Shown: piece after piece, positions 23,577-32,108 of the stretch
How the letters are laid out: each line of letters starts with the position of its first letter
How positions within the stretch are numbered: position 1 is the first letter of the stretch
NCBI RefSeq assembly: GCF_009601025.1
Contig: NZ_WIVE01000013.1
Location: 1-64,000, forward strand
Direction of reading: 5' to 3'
DNA: 64,000 nucleotides
Source: Roseospira navarrensis
GTDB lineage: Bacteria > Pseudomonadota > Alphaproteobacteria > Rhodospirillales > Rhodospirillaceae
Position numbers and translations under genes: made by a program
The notes under the pieces: generated by a model
Database searches by the model: none
What the model saw: only the letters and a program-made list of their open reading frames with translations
Told to the model about the DNA's origin: nothing

Positions 23577-24923
23577 ATGTCGTCCGAGTTCGAGTCCTTT
23601 CTCACCCGCCATCCCGACATCGTCTATGTGGATGGCCTGTTCTTCGATCTGTGCTGTGTGGTGCGCGGCAAGCGCTATCCGGTCGCCGACGCCCGCACCC
23701 TGTTCGACGAGGGGATGCAGATCCCCGAATCCATTGCGCTTCTGGATGTCACCGGGGACTGCAACGATCCGCTGGGCCGGGGCTTTTCGGACGGCGATCC
23801 GGACTGCATCGCGGCGCCGATCCCGGGCACGTTGGCCCCCGTGCCCTGGGGCGACGTGCCCAGCGCCCAGGTCATGCTGACCCTGCGCACCCAGGACGGC
23901 GCGCCGGCCATGGTGGACCCGCGCAACATCCTGGAGCGGGTGCTGGGCCGGCTGCGGGCGGACGGCCTGACGGCCACGGTGGCGGTGGAGCTGGAATTCT
24001 TCCTGATCGACCCGGAGCGCGGCCCCGGCCAGTCCCCGCGGCCGCCGGTCTCGCCCGTCACCGGCCGGCGCGACACCCGGACCCAGGTCTACGGCATGGC
24101 CGACCTGGACGACTTCCAGAACGTGCTGCGCGCGGTGGAAAGCGCCTGTCAGGCCCAGGGCGTGCCGGCCTTCACCGCCAGTTCCGAGTTCGCGCCCGGG
24201 CAGTTCGAGATCAACCTGAAGCATGTCCCCGATCCACTGCGGGCGGCGGATCACGCCCTGCTGCTGCGCCGGGTGGTGGAGTGGGTGGCGGAGCGCCACG
24301 GCTTCGAGGCCACGTTCATGTCCAAGCCCTACCCGGATCAGGCGGGCAACGGCATGCACATTCACCTGAGCCTGACCGATGCGGATGGCCGCAACCTGTT
24401 CGACGACGGCACCGAGGCGGGCGCGCCCCTGCTGCGGCACGCGGTCGGCGGCATGCGCGCCGCCATGGCCCAGAGCATGGCCATCTTCGCGCCGCACGCC
24501 AACGCCTATCGCCGGTTCGCGCCCAACCTCTACGTGCCGGTCAACCCGTCGTGGGGCTACAACAACCGCTCGGTGGCGTTCCGGGTGCCGGCGTCGGGTG
24601 GCGAGGCCCGCCGGATCGAGCACCGGGTGCCGGGCGCGGACGCCAATCCCTATCTGGTGCTGGCCGCCATCCTGGCCGCCGCCCATCACGGCGTCACCGC
24701 GCGACTGGACCCCGGGCCGGCGGCCACCGGCAACGCCTGCGAGACCGTGGACCGCGCCCTGCCCTGGACCTGGCGGCGCGCGCTGGAGGAAATGGGTCGG
24801 GGCGCCATCGTGCGGGACTATCTGGGCGACGAATACGTGGACCTCTACACGGCCACCAAGTGGATCGAGATGGAGAAGTTCCAGGCCGTCATCGCCCCGC
24901 ACGAGTTTGCTTGGTATTTGTGA
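23577..24923 (+). CDS. Glutamine synthetase family protein, PuuA-like
   Basis: This 448-residue cytoplasmic ligase has the glutamine-synthetase catalytic fold. Motifs include VAVELEFFLIDP (metal-binding glutamate), SSEFAPGQFEINL, GNGMHIHLSL and RIEHRVPGADANPYL. Length and motif style fit the gamma-glutamylpolyamine synthetase/GlnT side of the family better than GlnA. That side joins glutamate to an amine such as putrescine using ATP. The amine is unknown, but a polyamine-type locus lies at 47-59 kb. The start has GAGGGTGACGGAAC upstream. It is a single gene, divergent from the sensor unit and followed by a repeat-rich spacer. Confidence 0.85.
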   Translation: MSSEFESFLTRHPDIVYVDGLFFDLCCVVRGKRYPVADARTLFDEGMQIPESIALLDVTGDCNDPLGRGFSDGDPDCIAAPIPGTLAPVPWGDVPSAQVMLTLRTQDGAPAMVDPRNILERVLGRLRADGLTATVAVELEFFLIDPERGPGQSPRPPVSPVTGRRDTRTQVYGMADLDDFQNVLRAVESACQAQGVPAFTASSEFAPGQFEINLKHVPDPLRAADHALLLRRVVEWVAERHGFEATFMSKPYPDQAGNGMHIHLSLTDADGRNLFDDGTEAGAPLLRHAVGGMRAAMAQSMAIFAPHANAYRRFAPNLYVPVNPSWGYNNRSVAFRVPASGGEARRIEHRVPGADANPYLVLAAILAAAHHGVTARLDPGPAATGNACETVDRALPWTWRRALEEMGRGAIVRDYLGDEYVDLYTATKWIEMEKFQAVIAPHEFAWYL

Positions 24924-24988
24924 TCCCGCTCGACCGAGCCGCGCGCCTCAAAGGGGCGCCGCGGCGAGAAAAACAAGAATCGGTGATG

Positions 24989-25075
24989 CCGGGCGGGCGT
25001 TGCACGCCCGCCCGGACCGTTGTCATCTCTATCCATTGGGCGAAACGGTTCGGACGGGGCTGCAAGCCCCGTCCG
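24989..25075 (+). repeat. Two-hairpin repeat R1, copy A
   Basis: Hairpin X has 12-bp arms (24989-25000 and 25004-25015) with loop TGC. A 35-base link contains TTGGGCGAAACGGTT. Hairpin Y has 11-bp arms (25051-25061 and 25065-25075) with loop GCA. The same arrangement occurs at 47251-47338 and 54856-54944. It lies between converging genes. Confidence 0.85.
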
Positions 25076-25115
25076 GCACACGGGAGGCGGGCGCACGAAA
25101 CCACCCCGAAGACAG

Positions 25116-25322
25116 GTAGGGCGCACTCGACCGCCGTAGCGCGGCGGGCAGTGCGCCGCGTGCGGGACGCCGGAACCCCCTCCCAACCTCCCCCATGAAT
25201 GGGGGAGGAGTCCGCGACCATGACACGCGACCGGACTCCCTCCCCATGGACTGTGGAGGGGTGGGGGTGTCTCGGGGGCCGCAACGGTCCGGAAACCACG
25301 AGACCCCGGTTTTCCGCGAAGA
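25116..25322 (+). repeat. Composite repeat R2, copy b
   Basis: The element opens with GTAGGGCGCACT and a nested hairpin (25120-25127 with 25150-25157). A CCTCCCCCAT/ATGGGGGAGG palindrome follows (25187-25196 with 25199-25208), then a GGAGTCCG/CGGACTCC pair (25207-25214 with 25232-25239). It closes with a tail matching copy a at 17937-18072 in reverse. It abuts a lone R1 hairpin, showing that repeat modules combine. Confidence 0.7.
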
Positions 25323-25335
25323 CCCAAAAAACGGT

Positions 25336-25362
25336 CCGGACGGGGCTGCAAGGCCCGTCCGG
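25336..25362 (+). repeat. Repeat R1, second hairpin only
   Basis: CCGGACGGG and CCCGTCCGG arms enclose GCTGCAAGG, nearly identical to hairpin Y of the full R1 copies but without hairpin X. It is 31 bases from the ppc stop and directly follows R2 copy b. It may be a module captured into the mosaic or a remnant of a full element. Confidence 0.75.
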
Positions 25363-25393
25363 CACACGCCGGTCTCCCCGTCCCCGCGCCCTG

Positions 25394-28201
25394 CTACCCC
25401 GTCGCGCCCAGGCCGGCGGCAATGGCGTTGACGGTCTGCAACAGCGACGGCAGCCAACGGTCCGCCTCGTGCTCGCGGCCATCGGCGCGCAGGTCGCGCC
25501 AGATCTCCAGCAACTGGACCTGCCGGGCGTGGATCGGCTCCAGGGCCGGCCCGCGCAGAGCCAGAACACGGTTCACGCGCGGCCGCTTTTCCGCGAGCGG
25601 ACCCTGATAGATGGCCTCCAGCGCCGCCTGGGTGCGGTCGTATTCCTCCAGGATCAGGCCCAGCAGGCGGTCGCGCACCTCGGTGTCGCGGACCAGCCCG
25701 GCGTAGCGGGTCATGATGTCCCGGTCCGCGCTGGCCAGGCCGGTGGCGGCGTTGCTGATGAGGTAGTGCAGTGGCGGCCAGGTGATGGTCGCCCGCTTGC
25801 AGGCGGCCAGCCGCTCGAAGCCCTCCGGGTCGCTCTCCCGCAGAGTCAGCAACGCGGTGCCGATGCCGAACCAGGCCGAGACCAGGAAGCGCGACTGGCT
25901 CCAGGCGAACACCCAGGGGATGGCGCGCAGGTCCTCAAGGGTGCGCTGGCCCGACCGGCGCGCCGGGCGTGAGCCGATGCGGCTGGATTCGATCACGTCG
26001 ATGGGTGTGGCCTCGGCGTAGAACGACATGAACCCGTCGGCGTCCAGAAGCTCCCGGTACCGCTTGCGGCTGTCGGTGGCCAGCCGGTCCATGATCGGCG
26101 GTAGGCCGTGGTCGTCGCGCGGCCGGGCGGCGCGCAGGGTGGCGTTCAGGGTGCCGGCGGTCAGCAGTTCCAGGTTGTAGGCCGCCGTCACCACGTTGGC
26201 GTATTTCTGCGAGATGGTCTCGCCCTGCTCGGTCAGGCGCAGGTCGCCATCAATGGCGCCCGGCGGCTGGGCGCGGACGAAGCGGTGCGTCGGCCCCGAG
26301 CCCCGGCTGATGGTGCCGCCGCGCCCGTGGAACACGCGCAGGCGCACGCCGTGCCGGTTGGCGACTCGCACCATGGCGCTCTGGGCGCGGAACAGGCCCC
26401 ACTGGGCGGCCACAAGTCCGCCGTCCTTGCCGCTGTCGCTGTAGCCCACCATGACCTGCTGCGTCGGCCGGTCGGTGCCGGCGTCGCGGCGCTGGGCCTC
26501 CAGGCTGGCGCGGGTCACGGGGTGATCCAGGAAGGCCTCCAGAATCTCCGGGGCGTTCTCCAGGTCCTCGATGGTCTCGAACAGGGGCACCACGGGCAGC
26601 GGGCAGACCGCCACGCCGTCGGGATAGGTCAGCAGCCCGGCTTCGCGCGCCAGCAGGTACACCGCCAGAAGGTCCGACAGGCCCCGGGTCATGCTGACGA
26701 TCAGCGCCCCCAGGCCGTCGGGGCCGCGTTCATCCACGCGCTGCGCCAGCACCCGCAGGCAGCCGATGACGCTGGCGGCCTCGGCGCCCGCTCGGGTGCC
26801 GTCGTGCATGAACGGGCGCGGCGAGGCCAGTTCGCGGTTCAGCAGGTCCACGCGTCGGGGTTCGTCCCAGCGGGCGAAGTCCGCGTCTTCCATGCGGGCG
26901 GCCGCCAGCAACTGCGCCACCGCGCGGTCGTGAAAGGCGCTGTTCTGGCGCACGTCGAGGGTGGCCAGGTGGAACCCGAACGACCGCACCATGGCGTGGA
27001 CCGGCCCCACATCCCGGTCGGCGAGACGCCGTGCGCCCAACGCCACCAGGGTGTCGGCCAGCACCTCCAGATCCGCCAGCAGCTCGCGGGCGCGGCGATA
27101 GCGGCCGGGCGCGGGCGGGCCGGAGGGGTCCGGCAGGGCGAGGATCATCATGTTGACGAACTGCCGCCAGGGCTCACCCCGGTTGCGGTTGAAGGCCTCG
27201 TCGGCGGCCGGCCCCAGATCCTGCGCCATGCGGGTCAGGCGGCGGGTCAGAGCCGGCGGCACCACCTGCCGCGACAGGGTCAGCGACAGGCCGGCGGCCA
27301 TGCGGCCGAGGCGGTCGCGCAGGTTCTCGATCGCCCGCGCCGAAAGCTGGTCCAGGGTCCAGGCCGTGATGTCCGGCGTCACCAGGGGGTGGCCGTCGCG
27401 GTCGCCGCCCACCCAGTCCCCGAAGGTGACGGTGGGGCGGTGCGTGGGATCGTTCAGCAGCGCCGGATCAAACCCCACCCGGCGCCACGCGGTTTCAAGG
27501 CGGCGGTTCAGCCAGGGCAGCGTCTGGGGGAACATCTCGCCCAGGAAGTACAGCACGATGCCCAGTTCGCCCTGCACCGTGGGCTTTTCCAGCAGGATCT
27601 CGCCGGTGCGCCACAGCCGTTCCAGCGCGGCCTTGGTCTCTTCGCGCAGGGAGTCCCGCTCGCCCGGCGTCCACATGGTGTTTTCGCTGTCCACCATCAG
27701 GCGATAGATGACCCGGTGATGGTGCAGCACGCTGGCGCGCTTGGCCTCGGTGGGGTGGGCGGTCAGCACCGGCTCGACCCGCACGCGGGCGAGTGCGGCG
27801 GCGATCTCTTCCTGGGTCCAGCCGTCGCGGGCCAGACGGGCGAGCACGTGCTCCCACGACCCGGAATCGGCCTCCAGCGGCCCCTGCGATTCCACCTGAC
27901 GGCGGCTCTGGGCGAGCGCGTTTTCCTCGGCCTGCTGCAGAAGCTGGAAGGCGACCGAGCGGGCCTCGACGCAGCGTTCGACCACCGGATCCGCCGGGTC
28001 GTCGGGCCAGGCGTTGACGGCCGACAGGTCCAGCGAGACGTCGCCGTTGTTCCCGGGCGGCCAGGGCAGGCGGTCGGCCACCGCGTCCTCGCCGATCTCG
28101 CGCAGCACCTCGGCGAAGGCGTCCATGAGAAAGCGAAGATCGTGGTCGATCTTGGGCAGGGCGGTCTGGTCGGACAGCCGGGAGGTATAGGTATCCTGCA
28201 T
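25394..28201 (-). CDS. ppc: Phosphoenolpyruvate carboxylase
   Basis: This 935-residue enzyme carboxylates phosphoenolpyruvate with bicarbonate to oxaloacetate, refilling the TCA cycle. The catalytic histidine is in VLTAHPTEAKR near residue 147, the lysine loop is GYSDSGKDGG near 588, and the mobile glycine loop FHGRGGTISRG follows. The length fits bacterial PEPC. The ATG at 28201 (MQDTYTSRLS) with AAGGGAC upstream is preferred over an in-frame ATG at 28339, which would add a proline/arginine-rich leader unlike the family. It is monocistronic and converges on the GS-like gene across a repeat-filled spacer. Confidence 0.97.
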   Translation of the reverse strand: MQDTYTSRLSDQTALPKIDHDLRFLMDAFAEVLREIGEDAVADRLPWPPGNNGDVSLDLSAVNAWPDDPADPVVERCVEARSVAFQLLQQAEENALAQSRRQVESQGPLEADSGSWEHVLARLARDGWTQEEIAAALARVRVEPVLTAHPTEAKRASVLHHHRVIYRLMVDSENTMWTPGERDSLREETKAALERLWRTGEILLEKPTVQGELGIVLYFLGEMFPQTLPWLNRRLETAWRRVGFDPALLNDPTHRPTVTFGDWVGGDRDGHPLVTPDITAWTLDQLSARAIENLRDRLGRMAAGLSLTLSRQVVPPALTRRLTRMAQDLGPAADEAFNRNRGEPWRQFVNMMILALPDPSGPPAPGRYRRARELLADLEVLADTLVALGARRLADRDVGPVHAMVRSFGFHLATLDVRQNSAFHDRAVAQLLAAARMEDADFARWDEPRRVDLLNRELASPRPFMHDGTRAGAEAASVIGCLRVLAQRVDERGPDGLGALIVSMTRGLSDLLAVYLLAREAGLLTYPDGVAVCPLPVVPLFETIEDLENAPEILEAFLDHPVTRASLEAQRRDAGTDRPTQQVMVGYSDSGKDGGLVAAQWGLFRAQSAMVRVANRHGVRLRVFHGRGGTISRGSGPTHRFVRAQPPGAIDGDLRLTEQGETISQKYANVVTAAYNLELLTAGTLNATLRAARPRDDHGLPPIMDRLATDSRKRYRELLDADGFMSFYAEATPIDVIESSRIGSRPARRSGQRTLEDLRAIPWVFAWSQSRFLVSAWFGIGTALLTLRESDPEGFERLAACKRATITWPPLHYLISNAATGLASADRDIMTRYAGLVRDTEVRDRLLGLILEEYDRTQAALEAIYQGPLAEKRPRVNRVLALRGPALEPIHARQVQLLEIWRDLRADGREHEADRWLPSLLQTVNAIAAGLGATG

Positions 28202-28544
28202 GGGGCGGACGTCCCTTCGGAGCGGCCGGAGGCGCGGTGGATCGGGCGGTAGAACGGGACAAGGCGCGGCGGTGGAGAGACGCGCGGGCAGGGGCGGCGC
28301 TTCGACCGAGCGCCCCACGCCCCCAAGGTAGCCGCTCACGCGCGCGGCGCAACCCGGTGCGGGGCGGAGTCCGGTCGTTCGGCGATCGTGTCGATTCCGG
28401 ACCGGATGGTCCCCTTGTGGCGTTTCCCCTGAACGCCCATTATGAAGCGCGTATCGTCATGCTGATGGGGGATGCGCCGGATCCGTCCGGTTCATCGCGC
28501 CCCGCGCCCCGGCGTCCGGGGCCCAGGAGGGAGACCGGAGACCG
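28202..28544. other. Divergent spacer between ppc and dsbA-like gene
   Basis: This 343-base spacer has no supported gene. It must hold the promoters of both divergent genes, but no clear -35/-10 pair stands out. An imperfect R3-like palindrome (28471-28498, containing GGATCCGTCCGGTTCATC) lies near the dsbA-like gene, followed by a purine-rich ribosome-binding region. The remainder shows nothing recognisable. Confidence 0.5.
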
Positions 28545-29312
28545 ATGAGACTGCGTGCAACCCTGACCCGAGTGCTGGCCATCCTGGGTATGGCGGCGGT
28601 GGCCTGGACGGCCGCGCCGTCTCAACCGGCGCGGGCGGCGGATGGCCTGACCGACGCCCAGGCGGACGCGGTGCGGGCGCTGGTCCGCGAGACTCTGCTG
28701 GAGAACCCCGAGATCATCGCCATGGCCCTGGAGGTCCTCCAGGACAAGCAGGCGCAGGAAGAGGCGGCGCGCGCCCGCGCGGCCATCCAGGAGAACCGGG
28801 ACGCCCTGACGGCGGCCGACGCCGCCGACGTGCTGGGCAATCCGTCCGGCGACGTCACGGTGGTCGAGTTCTCCGACTACCAGTGCGGCTACTGCAAGCG
28901 CGTGTTCCCCGACCTGATGCGGGCCGTGGAGTCCGACGGCAATGTCCGCGTGGTGATCCGCGAACTGCCCATCCTGGGGCCGGAGTCGGTGATGGCGGCG
29001 CGCGCGGCGGTGGCGTCGCGCGCCCAGGGCAAGTACCCCGAATTCCACCGCGCCCTGATGGCCATGCGCGGCGGCGTGTCCGAGGCCGCCGTGATGCAGG
29101 TCGCCGCCGAAGTGGGCCTGGACGTGGAGCAGTTGCGCGTGGACATGGCGGATCCGACCATCGACGAGACCTTCAGCCAGAACGTCAAGCTCGCCCGGGC
29201 CCTGGGCATCACCGGCACGCCGGCCTTCGTCATCGGCGGTGAGCTGGCGCCGGGCGCCGTGCCGCTGGAGCGCCTGAAGGCGATGATCGAGGCCGCCCGC
29301 GCCGAGGGCTAG
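28545..29312 (+). CDS. DsbA-family thiol-disulfide protein
   Basis: This 255-residue protein has a signal peptide (about 1-31, ending ARA). A helical, Ala/Glu-rich N-terminal segment (40-90) follows, then a DsbA-type thioredoxin fold. The active site is CGYC (Cys114, Cys117) in FSDYQCGYCKRVF, and the cis-proline lies in TGTPAFVIGG near residue 225. The N-terminal helical arm resembles ScsC/Com1-type disulfide oxidoreductases that form oligomers in the periplasm. It probably oxidises or isomerises disulfides of exported proteins. A lipase-like gene follows within 50 bases and cytochrome c assembly genes lie further along the same strand. Confidence 0.93.
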   Translation: MRLRATLTRVLAILGMAAVAWTAAPSQPARAADGLTDAQADAVRALVRETLLENPEIIAMALEVLQDKQAQEEAARARAAIQENRDALTAADAADVLGNPSGDVTVVEFSDYQCGYCKRVFPDLMRAVESDGNVRVVIRELPILGPESVMAARAAVASRAQGKYPEFHRALMAMRGGVSEAAVMQVAAEVGLDVEQLRVDMADPTIDETFSQNVKLARALGITGTPAFVIGGELAPGAVPLERLKAMIEAARAEG

Positions 29313-29356
29313 CCCCGGGATCGGCGAGGGCTGCCGTGACGGAGGCTCCGGCCCGG

Positions 29357-30427
29357 ATGACGCGCCGCGCCCTGCTGCGGACCAGTGCGGGGGCGGCCGT
29401 GGCGGCGCCCGCGCTGGCGGCCTGTGCCGGCGAGCCGTGGCGGCCGCCGCCGGGGGAGACCGTCCCGGGACCGGCGCCGCGCCTGGAGGACGCCGATGGG
29501 GCCTTCGTGGCGGGGGATGGGCTGCGGCTGCCCCTGACGCGCTGGTGCCGGACCGAGGCGCCGGGCGCGGTCGTGATCGCCCTGCACGGCTTCAACGACT
29601 ACGCCAACGCCTTCATCGAGGCCGGGCCGTTCCTCGCCAATCGCGGACTCGCCGTCTGGGCGCCCGACCAGCGCGGGTTCGGGCGGGCGCCCGGGCGGGG
29701 CCGCTGGCCAGGGGCCGACCGGCTGGCCCAGGACGTGCGCGATCTGGTCGCGCTGGCCCGCGCCCGCTGGCCGGGCCGTCCGGTGGTCGTGCTGGGCGAG
29801 AGCATGGGCGGGGCCGTGACCATGGTCGCCGCCACCGACCCGGACCGACCCCTCGACGCGGATGCCCTGGTGTTGTGCGCCCCCGCCGTCTGGGGCCGCG
29901 AGACCATGCCGTGGCTCTATCGCGCGGTGCTGGATGTGACCGCCGCCGTGGCGCCCGGGGCGCGGGTCTCCGGCGAGGGGCTGGACATCTGGCCGTCCGA
30001 CAACATCGAGATGCTGCGCCGCCTGGGCCGCGACCCGCTGATGATTCGTGACACCCGCGCCGCCACCGTGCAGGGGCTGGTGGACCTGATGGACGCCGCC
30101 CTGCGGGCCGCGCCGGCCGTGCCGCCCCCGGTGCTCGCCCTGACCGGCGTCAACGATCACGTGATCCCGTCCGCGCCGACCGAGGCGGCCTTTCGTGCCA
30201 TGACCGGAGACGGGGCCGATCCGCTGCGTCGGCCCGCGCTCTACCGGGACGGCTGGCACATGCTGTTGCGGGACCTGGGCGGGGTCGCGCCGCTGGAGGA
30301 CATCGCGGCCTGGATCCGCGATCCGGCCGCCCCGCTGCCCTCGGGCGCGGACGACCGGGCGCGCGCCTGGCTGGCCGGACGGCTCGACCCCGCGCCGCGC
30401 GCGCGGCCATCCGTTCCGGCGTACTGA
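29357..30427 (+). CDS. Lysophospholipase-like alpha/beta hydrolase, predicted lipoprotein
   Basis: This 356-residue hydrolase has a twin-arginine-like leader (MTRRALLRTSAGAAV) ending in the lipobox LAAC (Cys23), so it may be a lipid-anchored exported enzyme. The fold is the monoacylglycerol-lipase type, with HGFNDYANAF (oxyanion loop), WAPDQRGFGRAPGRG and the nucleophile elbow GESMGG (Ser149). A late GWHMLLRDL provides the histidine. Substrates could be lysophospholipids or monoglycerides. The ATG at 29357 has GGAGG upstream, and a GTG at 29336 would add seven residues. It follows the dsbA-like gene by 44 bases and probably shares its transcript. Confidence 0.8.
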   Translation: MTRRALLRTSAGAAVAAPALAACAGEPWRPPPGETVPGPAPRLEDADGAFVAGDGLRLPLTRWCRTEAPGAVVIALHGFNDYANAFIEAGPFLANRGLAVWAPDQRGFGRAPGRGRWPGADRLAQDVRDLVALARARWPGRPVVVLGESMGGAVTMVAATDPDRPLDADALVLCAPAVWGRETMPWLYRAVLDVTAAVAPGARVSGEGLDIWPSDNIEMLRRLGRDPLMIRDTRAATVQGLVDLMDAALRAAPAVPPPVLALTGVNDHVIPSAPTEAAFRAMTGDGADPLRRPALYRDGWHMLLRDLGGVAPLEDIAAWIRDPAAPLPSGADDRARAWLAGRLDPAPRARPSVPAY

Positions 30428-30526
30428 CCGGATGGCGGCCCGCATCGCGGGGCGCCCGTTGACATACATCATGGATCACCCCGCCGACGCCGCGCAGGGT
30501 GAGGGACCAGACCGAGGGATGACACT

Positions 30527-31294
30527 GTGGAGCCGCAAGCCGAACTGATGGACCTGCTGGCCTCCGGGCTCGCGCACTGCCACGTCGTGATCGGCGACGA
30601 GGGCGGTCTGCTGGCGAGTCTCGCCCTGGCCGGGCTGGCCGGCGGGTTCACGCACTGCACCGGGATGTGCGGGCCGTTCGTGCTGTCGCAGACGGCGGCC
30701 CGGCTGGAGTCGGTGCCGGCCGACCGCATGCGGGAATTCCACCGGCTGACCGGCGCGGCGCTGGCGCCCTATCATCTGGGGCGGATGACCACCTATATGA
30801 TTCTCGGGGCCAGCCTGTCGGCCCTGGCCGGCACGCTGACCCGCACCGGCCTGCTGGACTGGCTGTCGGCCGCCCTGCTGGTGCTGGCGGCGGTGCTGTT
30901 CGTGGGCTACGCGCTGCCCCGCCTGCGGGTGGCGATCCCGGGCGGCTCGCGGCTGGAGGCGTGGTGGTCGGCGCATGTGGGCGACGCCGCCCGGCCCTTG
31001 TTCCGCGACCCCACGGGCTGGCGCGGGTACGGGCTGGGCGTCATGCTGGGGTTCATCCCCTGCGGCCTGCTGTACGGCGCGCTGGCGGCGGCGGCGTCCA
31101 GCGGCGAGGTGCTGACGGGCGCGGTGGCCATGGGCGTGTTCGCGCTGGCCACGGTGCCGAGCCTGCTGGTGGTCGGCCTGGTCGGGCAGGTGGCGGCGGC
31201 CCGGTTCCGGGGCGCGATGGCGGTGGCCGTGCCGACCCTGATGCTCATCAACGCCGCCGTGCTGGCGTATCTGGCGGTCGGGCTGGTGGCCTGA
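30527..31294 (+). CDS. TauE/SafE–DsbD-like transmembrane protein
   Basis: This 255-residue inner membrane protein has six or so hydrophobic helices. The cysteine-containing motifs HCTGMCGPF (about residue 44) and GFIPCGLLYGAL are typical of the DsbD_2 (PF13386) group, often annotated as sulfite exporter TauE/SafE. Proteins of this group are found with cytochrome oxidase and copper-handling genes. The SCO1 gene following 33 bases later supports a role in metal or thiol delivery to respiratory enzymes. The GTG start at 30527 has GAGGG eight bases upstream. Transported substrate or redox role is not shown directly. Confidence 0.8.
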   Translation: MEPQAELMDLLASGLAHCHVVIGDEGGLLASLALAGLAGGFTHCTGMCGPFVLSQTAARLESVPADRMREFHRLTGAALAPYHLGRMTTYMILGASLSALAGTLTRTGLLDWLSAALLVLAAVLFVGYALPRLRVAIPGGSRLEAWWSAHVGDAARPLFRDPTGWRGYGLGVMLGFIPCGLLYGALAAAASSGEVLTGAVAMGVFALATVPSLLVVGLVGQVAAARFRGAMAVAVPTLMLINAAVLAYLAVGLVA

Positions 31295-31327
31295 CGGCCC
31301 CTTGGATCGGAAAGGGACGGAGGGATC

Positions 31328-31996
31328 ATGGGGATCGTGAAGGGTCTTTCGGTGGTGGGCGGCGCGCTGGTGATCGCCGGCGTGGCGGCCATCGCCATCC
31401 TGCCGCGTCTGGAGCACCTCGGCCTGACCGGCGGGGGCGGCGACGGGGCCGCGCCCACCCATGCCGCGGCGGACGGGGACTACTCCGGCCCCGCGTCCAT
31501 CGGCGGCCCGTTCACGCTGGTGAACGGCGACGGCAAGACGGTGACCGAAGAGTCGTGGCCGGGGCAGTACCTGCTGATCTACTTCGGCTACACCTATTGC
31601 CCTGACGTGTGCCCCACCAGCCTGTCCACCATGACGGCCGCGCTGGAGCAGCTCGACCCGGCGCTGGTGGAGAAGGTCCAGCCGATCTTCGTCAGCGTGG
31701 ACCCGGAGCGCGACCGCCCAGCCGATGTGGCGGAGTATGCGTCCTTTTTCCATCCCAGAATGGTGGGGCTGACCGGCAGTCTGGAGCAGGTGGAAGCCGC
31801 CGCCCGGGCGTACAAGGTCTATTACGCCAAGGTGGAGCAGCCGGAGAGCGCCATCGGCTACCTGCTGGATCACAGCGCCATCACCTATCTGATGGCGCCC
31901 GACGGCACCCTGGCGGCGTTCTTCAGGCACGGCGAGGACCCGGCCGCCATGGCCGACCGTCTGCGCGAGACTCTGTCGGGCGGGGCCGCGTCGTGA
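31328..31996 (+). CDS. SCO1/SenC/PrrC family copper chaperone
   Basis: This 222-residue protein is anchored by an N-terminal helix (about 9-26) with a thioredoxin fold outside. The copper-binding motif is CPDVCP (Cys91, Cys95) in YFGYTYCPDVCPTSL. The third ligand is His182 in LLDHSAITYLMAPDG, and all three are intact. SCO proteins load copper into the CuA centre of cytochrome oxidase or act as thiol reductants. It lies between the TauE/DsbD-like gene and the ccm genes, which fits assembly of respiratory electron carriers. The oxidase itself is not in this window. Confidence 0.95.
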   Translation: MGIVKGLSVVGGALVIAGVAAIAILPRLEHLGLTGGGGDGAAPTHAAADGDYSGPASIGGPFTLVNGDGKTVTEESWPGQYLLIYFGYTYCPDVCPTSLSTMTAALEQLDPALVEKVQPIFVSVDPERDRPADVAEYASFFHPRMVGLTGSLEQVEAAARAYKVYYAKVEQPESAIGYLLDHSAITYLMAPDGTLAAFFRHGEDPAAMADRLRETLSGGAAS

Positions 31997-32108
31997 GGCT
32001 GCCTTGATCCCGCCTCCGGTTCGACTGGAAATCGCCCCGACTTGCGGCTAAGGTCCCGTCAACGCATCAGAACACACCCGATCCATCCGAGCCCGGCCGG
32101 ACCCGACC

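Larger units (their letters stand above)
24924..25393. other. Repeat-packed 470-base spacer between GS-like gene and ppc
   Basis: No gene is supported here. The spacer contains R1 copy A (24989-25075), composite repeat R2 copy b (25116-25322) and a lone second hairpin of R1 (25336-25362). The two flanking genes converge, so any transcript from either side would run into these structures. A few bases just after each stop codon are the only unassigned sequence. Confidence 0.75.

Noticed and set aside
24924-25393. Small open frames and palindromes suggesting a CRISPR array or toxin gene
   Set aside because: The repeats are unequal palindromic modules, not evenly spaced identical units, and the open frames are repeat translations with no recognisable protein.
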